8,068 nt of DNA from the NCBI GenBank assembly GCA_002347755.1, contig DDXT01000003.1, positions 1-8,068 on the forward strand, read 5' to 3'. The position numbers and the translations under genes were made by a program. Source of the DNA: Caryophanales bacterium UBA2253. Its GTDB lineage: Bacteria > Bacillota_I > Bacilli_A > ML615J-28 > CAG-698. This document shows positions 1 through 4,415 of the stretch, one piece after another (the first letter of the stretch is position 1; each line of letters starts with the position of its first letter). Under the pieces are notes generated by a model. It searched no databases. It had not been told where the DNA came from and saw only the letters and a list, made by a program, of their open reading frames with translations.

Positions 1-322
1 TAAACTTTAAGAGGAGCGGTTCATTGAACGATCAAGATTTTTTTCTGGACCCTTTCCGAAATTAATCGATGAATGGCAGCTAATTCCTGAAATCTTGGAT
101 AGTGTCAGGCACCAAGTCGATCATTTGGAAGGCCGAGGGCTTTTCATATTAACCGGATCTTCCGCCGCAAACTTTGAAGATACCGTTCATTCTGGGGCAG
201 GAAGAATTGTTAGGGTTGCCTTACGGCCGATGAGTTTGTTTGAAGCCGGGGTTTCAAACGGAAAAATATCGTTGAAATTACTGTTTGAAGAAAAGTTTTT
301 TTACCAAGCAAAAGCAATATGA
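1..322 (+). pseudogene. N-terminal part of a broken AAA_14/DUF4143 ATPase (5' end outside window)
   Basis: This is the ATPase half of a family of AAA-type proteins fused to a DUF4143 nuclease-like domain; their cellular role is poorly defined. Visible landmarks are a Walker B strand (KLIDEWQ, about 59-79), a sensor-1-like strand (FILTGSS, about 140-160) and the conserved HSGAGR...RPMSLFE block (about 190-243). The Walker A region would lie upstream of the window. Before about position 38 the matching reading (SLNDQDFF) is in frame 3. From about 44 to 300 it is in frame 2, and it ends at TGA 320-322. Downstream the family continues in frame 1. Both switches are in the -1 direction and both fall at a T7 run (38-44 and 296-302), as if each run had lost one T. 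I read it as one gene broken twice. Sequencing error in homopolymers, or translational or transcriptional slippage, are alternatives. A TTG at 95 opens the frame formally but lies inside the domain, so it is not a credible start. Confidence 0.75.
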
Positions 323-1101
323 CAATCTCCGAATACGCATTATGGATTATTAAAGGGGGCTGGCCGGAGTCCATCGGCGATAATGAACAACAATCCATTC
401 GCCGAATGAAAGCCTATATTGATGCACTTTGTAAAGAAGATGTTAACAAGGTATCCGGGAAGAAGTACAGCGAAAATCGTATGAAGAAGATACTTGAATC
501 ACTGGCGAGATTTACGGCCTCGGAAGCAACAAATGCCAGTATACTCGAAGATTTAAAAGCATTAGATTCCTCAACTTCCGAAAACACCTTAATTGATTAT
601 CTTGACGTTTTAAACAAGTTATATTTATCAGAAGACTTAAAAACCTGGAATCCCAACCTGCGAAGCAAAACCGCCATCAGGAGCTCCCCAGCCAGATTTT
701 TCATTGACCCTTCAATTGGCGCAAGCGCTTTAAAATTAACAACGGAAAAACTATTGAATGATTTTGAAATTTTTGGATTATTTTTTGAAGCTTTAGCCAT
801 CAGAGATTTAAGAATTTACGCCGAATACAATTCTGGGGAAGTTTTTAGATATAAAGATAAAAACGGGCTGGAGATTGATGCAATCATCCAATTAATCGAT
901 GGCAGATGGGGAGCAATAGAAGTGAAAATGGGATCACATTTGTTTGATGATGCGGCGAAAAAGCTCATTGCTTTTTCAAACAAAATCAATCAGAAGAAAA
1001 TGGGAGAACCGGCCTTCCTAGCAATAATCTCTGCAACCGAAAGGGCTTATATAAGAGAAGACGGGGTAAAGATAATTCCTCTAGGGTGTTTAAGGAATTA
1101 A
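319..1101 (+). CDS. C-terminal part of the AAA_14/DUF4143 ATPase, open frame (probable pseudogene fragment)
   Basis: This open frame of 260 residues begins with the conserved GGWPESI block (residues 13-19), which in intact relatives follows the ATPase lid. It then runs through a helical/winged region (about 55-115), the 'NLRSKT...FFIDPSIG' segment (113-134) and the DUF4143 nuclease-like core: FFEALAIRDLRIYAE (155-169), E185, D187, and E201-V-K203. The acidic D...ExK pattern resembles PD-(D/E)xK nucleases. The end, 'REDGVKIIPLGCLRN', is the usual family C terminus, so the 3' side is complete. Its ATG (319-321) overlaps the TGA (320-322) that closes the upstream frame, giving ATGA. That could look like translational coupling, but the two frames together make one normal protein, so a frameshift is the simpler reading. 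There is no good ribosome binding site before the ATG. Base composition is clearly AT-richer than the genes to the right, suggesting transfer or relaxed selection. Confidence 0.7.
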   Translation: MTISEYALWIIKGGWPESIGDNEQQSIRRMKAYIDALCKEDVNKVSGKKYSENRMKKILESLARFTASEATNASILEDLKALDSSTSENTLIDYLDVLNKLYLSEDLKTWNPNLRSKTAIRSSPARFFIDPSIGASALKLTTEKLLNDFEIFGLFFEALAIRDLRIYAEYNSGEVFRYKDKNGLEIDAIIQLIDGRWGAIEVKMGSHLFDDAAKKLIAFSNKINQKKMGEPAFLAIISATERAYIREDGVKIIPLGCLRN

Positions 1102-1293
1102 CAAGCAAACTAGGCGTATCAACCTTTAGGAATTGGGAAAGAGAAAAGTGAAAACCCACAAAAGCCCCTTTCACATTATTTCCAAGTTTTTGGGGGAAAA
1201 AACATCGGTAAAGTCAAGTCCTTAGCGGGAGTGGGTTTCGTTCCGAATTTGAATTTCGCACAATGGTGTCAAGATTTCAAAAAAAACAAATAA
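1086..1293 (+). pseudogene. Unrecognised gene remnant with helix-turn-helix-like start
   Basis: Two short frames behind the ATPase fragment join into a protein-like sequence. Frame 3 (about 1098-1145) reads LTSKLGVSTFRNWERE, which resembles the recognition part of a MerR- or XRE-type helix-turn-helix. It hits TGA at 1149. Frame 1 (about 1144-1293) continues with KSENPQKPLSHYF, then a Gly/Lys/aromatic-rich stretch containing FGGKNIGKVK and SLAGVGFVPN, and ends NFAQWCQDFKKNK at TAA 1291-1293. The switch needs a net +1 shift near 1135-1149, in the purine run GGGAAAGAGAAAAG. No start codon or ribosome binding site is evident, and the 5' side overlaps the end of the ATPase fragment, so this is at most the 3' remnant of a gene. 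I do not recognise the tail. A DNA-binding or recombinase-related origin is only an inference from the helix-turn-helix resemblance. The alternative is chance open frame. Confidence 0.35.
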
Positions 1294-1330
1294 TTACTAT
1301 TGAAAATCAAAAGAGAGATTGGGGTTGTTT

Positions 1331-1993
1331 ATGAAAGCAAGAAAGAAAATCATCATCCAACTCATCTTGGCCATCATCGGGGTATTTGCGGTTTTGTTCG
1401 GCTTGGTAAAATTCAATCAATATGTTCTTATGGACATTCCGCTTTATCCGCGGATGATCGTCATGATCCTCACTCAGTGGCTTTTGTTTTTGGTCCCAGG
1501 AATTCTCATGATCCTCGCCAAAGAAAAGATATCTGATCTTGGTTTTTCTAAAAAACATCTGGGTCGTCAGATTCTGATCGGCATCATTCTGGCCTTGATC
1601 ATGTCCGCCGTTTTTACGGTCTTGCCGATAATGCTTGGTTTCAAAGACATGGTCGGAAGCACCAATTATTCCCAGGTCTGGCAGTATGCCTATCAATTTG
1701 CTTATTCGATTCTGGGAGTGGCCGTGGCTGAAGAATTGATCTTTCGCGGGTATATTTTTCATAAACTCTTGGAACTTCGGAATAACCGTTGGTTTGCGAC
1801 CGTAGTTTCCTCTTTGATCTTCGGACTCTTCCATGCTTTCACAGGAAACGTGATTCAGATCTTCATGACGGCTTTGCTTGGTTTCTTGTTTTGTCTGTTT
1901 CGGGAGAAGATCAAAAACGGCTCTTTGTTGTCTCTGATCATCGTCCATGGCGTTTATGACGCGCTCATCGTGTTATGGGTGGGAATTCTATAA
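1331..1993 (+). CDS. CPBP family intramembrane metalloprotease (CAAX/Abi type)
   Basis: A 220-residue polytopic membrane protein of the CPBP family (Rce1-like CAAX prenyl protease and bacteriocin-processing enzymes), which cleaves within the membrane. All three family motifs are present: E134-E135-xxx-R139 (EELIFR), F164-xxx-H168 (FGLFH), and H206-xxx-D210 (HGVYD), where many members have Asn or Asp. Hydrophobic segments lie at about 7-27, 42-63, 81-102, 118-133, 155-171, 175-191 and 199-218, and the N terminus is basic (KARKK), so it should stay cytoplasmic. I chose ATG 1331 because the hydrophobic segment follows it directly. A TTG at 1319 would add four residues. Neither has a clear ribosome binding site; GGGG at 1321-1324 is the best for the ATG. 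No neighbouring bacteriocin or CAAX substrate gene is visible, so the substrate is unknown. It ends in the bidirectional terminator at 2014-2049. Confidence 0.9.
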   Translation: MKARKKIIIQLILAIIGVFAVLFGLVKFNQYVLMDIPLYPRMIVMILTQWLLFLVPGILMILAKEKISDLGFSKKHLGRQILIGIILALIMSAVFTVLPIMLGFKDMVGSTNYSQVWQYAYQFAYSILGVAVAEELIFRGYIFHKLLELRNNRWFATVVSSLIFGLFHAFTGNVIQIFMTALLGFLFCLFREKIKNGSLLSLIIVHGVYDALIVLWVGIL

Positions 1994-2013
1994 AGAAAGA
2001 AATCAAAGCATAT

Positions 2014-2049
2014 AAAAATAGAACCGGCAAGTTCCGGTTCTATTTTTTT
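2014..2049. terminator. Bidirectional intrinsic terminator between convergent genes
   Basis: A perfect 14-bp stem pairs AAAAATAGAACCGG (2014-2027) with its complement at 2034-2047 around the loop CAAGTT. It is followed by T7 (2043-2049) on the + strand and, on the - strand, by a U-rich tract from the complement of 2011-2018. It can therefore end both the CPBP gene (+) and the radical SAM gene (-). The TAG stop of the radical SAM gene (2040-2042) lies inside the stem. Confidence 0.92.
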
Positions 2050-3656
2050 ACGGTCAGATAATAAACATTCTTGGGGTGATAAGCGATCAGGAAATATTCC
2101 GTTTCCGAATCACTCTCGCATTTTTCCAACCGGGTATCGCGGTAAAGGATCTCTTTGGTCAAATCCGGGTATAACTTTTGGAACTTTTTGAAGACCAGGG
2201 CTTTTTCTTCTTTGGAGATCTCATATTCCCACCAGAGGCTCGGCTTAAGTTTTGAAAAGATCAGATAATCCTGCTTGATCAGATACAAAAGCCGCTTTCC
2301 GTCTTGGTTTCCCAAAGCGATGAACAGAGCCTTGGCCAGATCCCCCGGTTGCAAAGCCATGGCTTCGTTTTCGCGAAGGTAATTTCCGAGTTTTTTAAAC
2401 GTTTCGTAGGGATCCCGATGCTGTTCTTCAAACAAATGTTTCATGGTCTTCGGAAACCGGCCGGAATTGTAATACTTGTTCAGGCCTATTTCCGCGAGCC
2501 GGATCTCGTCCAGCTCCCGGTTCGATATATAATTGTTTTTTACCACTTCGTAAGGCGGATCCGGATCAAAAACATAGCCGTGAAGGACCCGATTTTTGGC
2601 GATGCCGGTTCCCGCGAGTTCTTTCAAAAACCCCAGCTGCAGTTCGTCCGGAAACAGGGCGAAAGTCTCGTTGAAAGTTTTGATGAAAGATTCCCGGTCT
2701 TCTTTTGGCAAGCCCGCGATCAGATCCAGATGGATGACGACGTTTTCCTGAATCGAGCGAAGGTTCTTTTTCAGACGCTCGAAATCCTGATGGCGGCTGA
2801 CCGCTTGGGTGACCGCACTGTTGGTCGACTGGATCCCGATCTCGAAGCGGATGAGGCCCCGTCGGAGCGTCTTGATCAAAGCAATGGAATCTTCTTTCAA
2901 AGTGTCGCCCACGATCTCGAACTGGAACACGGAATGATGGTTGTCATGGTTCGAGATGAACTTAAGGATTTCGTTCATGCGTTTGGGATCGGCGTTGAAA
3001 GAGCGGTCCAGGAATTTGACCGTTCGGAAGTTTTGCTCCATTGCCTGAAGGATCTCTTGTTTTACCGTTTCCATCGGAAAGAAACGGACTTGTTTTTCCA
3101 AAGACGCCATACAGTAGGAGCAGGCGTACGGACAGCCCCGGCTTGATTCCAAATAGAGGTACTGGTTTTCCGGTTCCGCGATCGAAGAATGGTCGTGTTT
3201 GATTTTGGAAATGTCGGGAAGCCGGTCGAAAGTGTAACGGACCAAGTCGGCGCGGTAATAAAGATTCGATACCTCCCAGACCGGACGGGCGCCTTCCAAA
3301 AATTCCATCAGTTCGTTGAAGCTTTCTTCGCCTTCGTTTTTGATCAGATAAGTCACATTGGGGAAAGCAAAGTATTCTTCCGGGCGGTAGCTGGCTTCCG
3401 GTCCGCCCAAAATGATGATCTTATCGGTTTTGATTTTCCCCAAAAGGCTTTTTACGATCAAAGCATTCCAGATGTAAACGGAAAAACCGATGACATCGGC
3501 GGTGCTTTCCTCCAGAAACTTTTGAATGTTACTGGGGTCATCTTTGATGGTAAACTCCCGGAGGATGACCGGAAAACGGCTGTTGGCCGCGATCTGGATC
3601 GCGCCCATGGCCGGATGGATGTATTTGGAATTGATGCCGATCAGAAGTGTTTTCAT
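2040..3656 (-). CDS. B12-binding-fold radical SAM protein with C-terminal DUF4080
   Basis: A 538-residue radical SAM enzyme, which would use a [4Fe-4S] cluster to cleave S-adenosylmethionine and start radical chemistry on an unknown substrate. Residues 1-130 form a Rossmann-like cobalamin-binding-type domain (KTLLIGINSKY at the start, LGGPEAS near 83-89). I see no DxHxxG motif, so any cobalamin would not be bound by that histidine. The radical SAM core follows: C175-xxx-C179-xx-C182 in SSRGCPYACSYC, then VKFLDRSFN (213-221), FEIGIQS (271-277) and DLIAGLP (311-317), as in this superfamily. Residues from about 360 to 535 match the arrangement of DUF4080. The start at 3656 has GGAGG four bases upstream (CCTCC at 3661-3665 on the + strand) and a promoter at 3688-3716. 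The gene stands alone, and no maturase partner or small peptide substrate is visible beside it. It converges on the CPBP gene and diverges from the metallopeptidase gene. Confidence 0.9.
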   Translation of the reverse strand: MKTLLIGINSKYIHPAMGAIQIAANSRFPVILREFTIKDDPSNIQKFLEESTADVIGFSVYIWNALIVKSLLGKIKTDKIIILGGPEASYRPEEYFAFPNVTYLIKNEGEESFNELMEFLEGARPVWEVSNLYYRADLVRYTFDRLPDISKIKHDHSSIAEPENQYLYLESSRGCPYACSYCMASLEKQVRFFPMETVKQEILQAMEQNFRTVKFLDRSFNADPKRMNEILKFISNHDNHHSVFQFEIVGDTLKEDSIALIKTLRRGLIRFEIGIQSTNSAVTQAVSRHQDFERLKKNLRSIQENVVIHLDLIAGLPKEDRESFIKTFNETFALFPDELQLGFLKELAGTGIAKNRVLHGYVFDPDPPYEVVKNNYISNRELDEIRLAEIGLNKYYNSGRFPKTMKHLFEEQHRDPYETFKKLGNYLRENEAMALQPGDLAKALFIALGNQDGKRLLYLIKQDYLIFSKLKPSLWWEYEISKEEKALVFKKFQKLYPDLTKEILYRDTRLEKCESDSETEYFLIAYHPKNVYYLTVKK

Positions 3657-3687
3657 GATTCCTCCGGACCATTAAAGGTCATGGTTA

Positions 3688-3716
3688 ATTATAACATTTA
3701 TTCCAACGATTGTTAA
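3688..3716 (-). promoter_or_regulatory. Sigma-A type promoter of the radical SAM gene
   Basis: On the - strand a -35 TTAACA (3711-3716; one mismatch to TTGACA) is followed after exactly 17 bases by TATAAT (3688-3693). TG one base before the -10 makes it an extended -10. Transcription would start near 3681 and give a leader of about 25 bases containing the GGAGG site. Confidence 0.82.
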
Positions 3717-3719
3717 GGG

Positions 3720-3735
3720 CGGAAACGGTTTTCCG
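3720..3735. promoter_or_regulatory. Small inverted repeat next to the radical SAM promoter
   Basis: CGGAAA (3720-3725) and TTTCCG (3730-3735) form a perfect 6-bp inverted repeat with a 4-base spacer, beginning 3 bases upstream of the -35 of the radical SAM gene and within the divergent region. A pair of ACGT boxes separated by four T follows at 3742-3753. The position suits a regulator site, but neither T-tract nor known operator consensus supports a definite call. Confidence 0.3.
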
Positions 3736-3772
3736 AAAATGACGTTTTTACGTATTCAGAAACCGCTTGGTC

Positions 3773-3801
3773 TTTCTTTTTTTCGAAAGTTTTGCTATAA
3801 T
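3773..3801 (+). promoter_or_regulatory. Extended -10 promoter of the putative metallopeptidase gene
   Basis: TATAAT at 3796-3801 is preceded by TGC (TG at 3793-3794), an extended -10 element. The hexamer 17 bases upstream (TTTCTT, 3773-3778) is a poor -35, which extended -10 promoters tolerate. Transcription would start near 3808, so the ATG at 3739 lies upstream of it and the ATG at 3823 is the usable start. Confidence 0.7.
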
Positions 3802-3822
3802 GAAGCGCTGAGGCTAAAAAAC

Positions 3823-4326
3823 ATGACAAACACGAAAAAAGAACTCATCGCCGAAATCATCACCACCACGTCGCACATTTTGAGAATACCGCTCTGCAAG
3901 ATCACGTATCTGAAGCTTCCGGATGAATATTCCGAAGTGCTTTGTCTGTTTTCGAAAGAGCACTATCAGATCAATGTCAACGAAGACATGCTAAGAAAAC
4001 TGGATGATCTGGAATTGTCCGCCGCCATCATGCATGAGACCAGACACGCTTACCAATGGTGTCAGGTGCTCGCGGGAGCGGATTCCAAAGAAGACCCCAA
4101 CACCGTTGCCGCTTGGAAACAGGAGTTTGCTCATTACATCCAGCCGATCCACGATGAAGAGTTGTTTCTGAACCAGCAGCTGGAGATCGATGCCATCGCT
4201 TTTACCGCCATCGTCACCAAACTGCTTTTCCGCCGGGATCTCAAGATCCCGCTGACGGTCAAAGAGAAAGTTTATGCTCTCATCAAAGAAATGCAAAAAC
4301 AATTTGAATATCTCCGAACCGTATAA
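3823..4326 (+). CDS. Putative small zinc metallopeptidase (HExxH), family not recognised
   Basis: A 167-residue soluble protein with no signal peptide or membrane segment. H71-E72-T-R-H75 in IMHETRHAYQW is a zinc-binding HExxH with the hydrophobic flanks expected of a real site. E121 in LEIDAIAFT is a good candidate for the third ligand, giving the HExxH...E(x)DAxxF layout seen in gluzincin-like small peptidases. Residues 95-106 (VAAWKQEFAHYI) bridge the two motifs. The N-terminal 60 residues are helix/strand mixed and unremarkable. The start is set by TGAGG at 3809-3813, nine bases before the ATG, and by the promoter at 3773-3801; an in-frame ATG at 3739 would place the promoter inside the gene. 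It is divergent from the radical SAM gene and followed by the separate nifJ promoter, so probably monocistronic. I cannot name the family or the substrate. Loss of peptidase activity with retention of a metal site is possible. Confidence 0.78.
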   Translation: MTNTKKELIAEIITTTSHILRIPLCKITYLKLPDEYSEVLCLFSKEHYQINVNEDMLRKLDDLELSAAIMHETRHAYQWCQVLAGADSKEDPNTVAAWKQEFAHYIQPIHDEELFLNQQLEIDAIAFTAIVTKLLFRRDLKIPLTVKEKVYALIKEMQKQFEYLRTV

Positions 4327-4358
4327 AAAGGGTTTCATTGAAAAAAATCCGGTCCCTG

Positions 4359-4387
4359 TTGAGATAATCGAAAAGATATGTTATAAT
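4359..4387 (+). promoter_or_regulatory. Strong extended -10 promoter of nifJ
   Basis: TTGAGA (4359-4364; one mismatch to TTGACA) lies exactly 17 bases before TATAAT (4382-4387), with TG at 4379-4380 adding the extended -10. The start site would be near 4394, giving a leader of about 22 bases. The -10 is flanked by TATGT (4377-4381) and ACATA (4388-4392), a perfect 5-bp inverted repeat that could be an operator. Confidence 0.88.
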
Positions 4388-4402
4388 ACATAATAATTTA
4401 AT

Positions 4403-4407
4403 GGAGG
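4403..4407 (+). promoter_or_regulatory. Ribosome binding site that fixes the nifJ start
   Basis: GGAGG (in GGAGGA) sits 8 bases before the ATG at 4416. An in-frame ATG at 4401 overlaps this site and has no ribosome binding site of its own, so the five extra residues MEENK are the leader read through, not protein. Confidence 0.88.
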
Positions 4408-4415
4408 AAAATAAA

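Noticed and set aside
320..322. TGA read as tryptophan (mollicute-type code) to extend the ATPase frame
   Set aside because: Reading through TGA gives a sequence unlike the family, whereas changing frame restores it. Intact genes use TGG for Trp.
1148..1174. GTGAAA...TTTCAC as a terminator after the ATPase fragment
   Set aside because: The loop of about 15 bases is large and no T-tract follows; the stretch reads better as remnant coding sequence.
1259..1300. Promoter for the CPBP gene (CACAAT at 1259, TACTAT at 1295)
   Set aside because: Neither hexamer has an acceptable -35 at normal spacing or an upstream TG, unlike the three clear promoters in the window.
3739..3822. N-terminal extension of the metallopeptidase from ATG 3739
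   Set aside because: The TGnTATAAT promoter and the TGAGG ribosome binding site both lie within this stretch, so the start is at 3823.
4327..4358. Terminator between the metallopeptidase gene and nifJ
   Set aside because: Only weak TTTC/GAAA pairing and no T-tract are present, so read-through into nifJ cannot be excluded.
4401..4415. nifJ start at ATG 4401
   Set aside because: It would begin two bases before the GGAGG site that serves the ATG at 4416 and has no ribosome binding site of its own.
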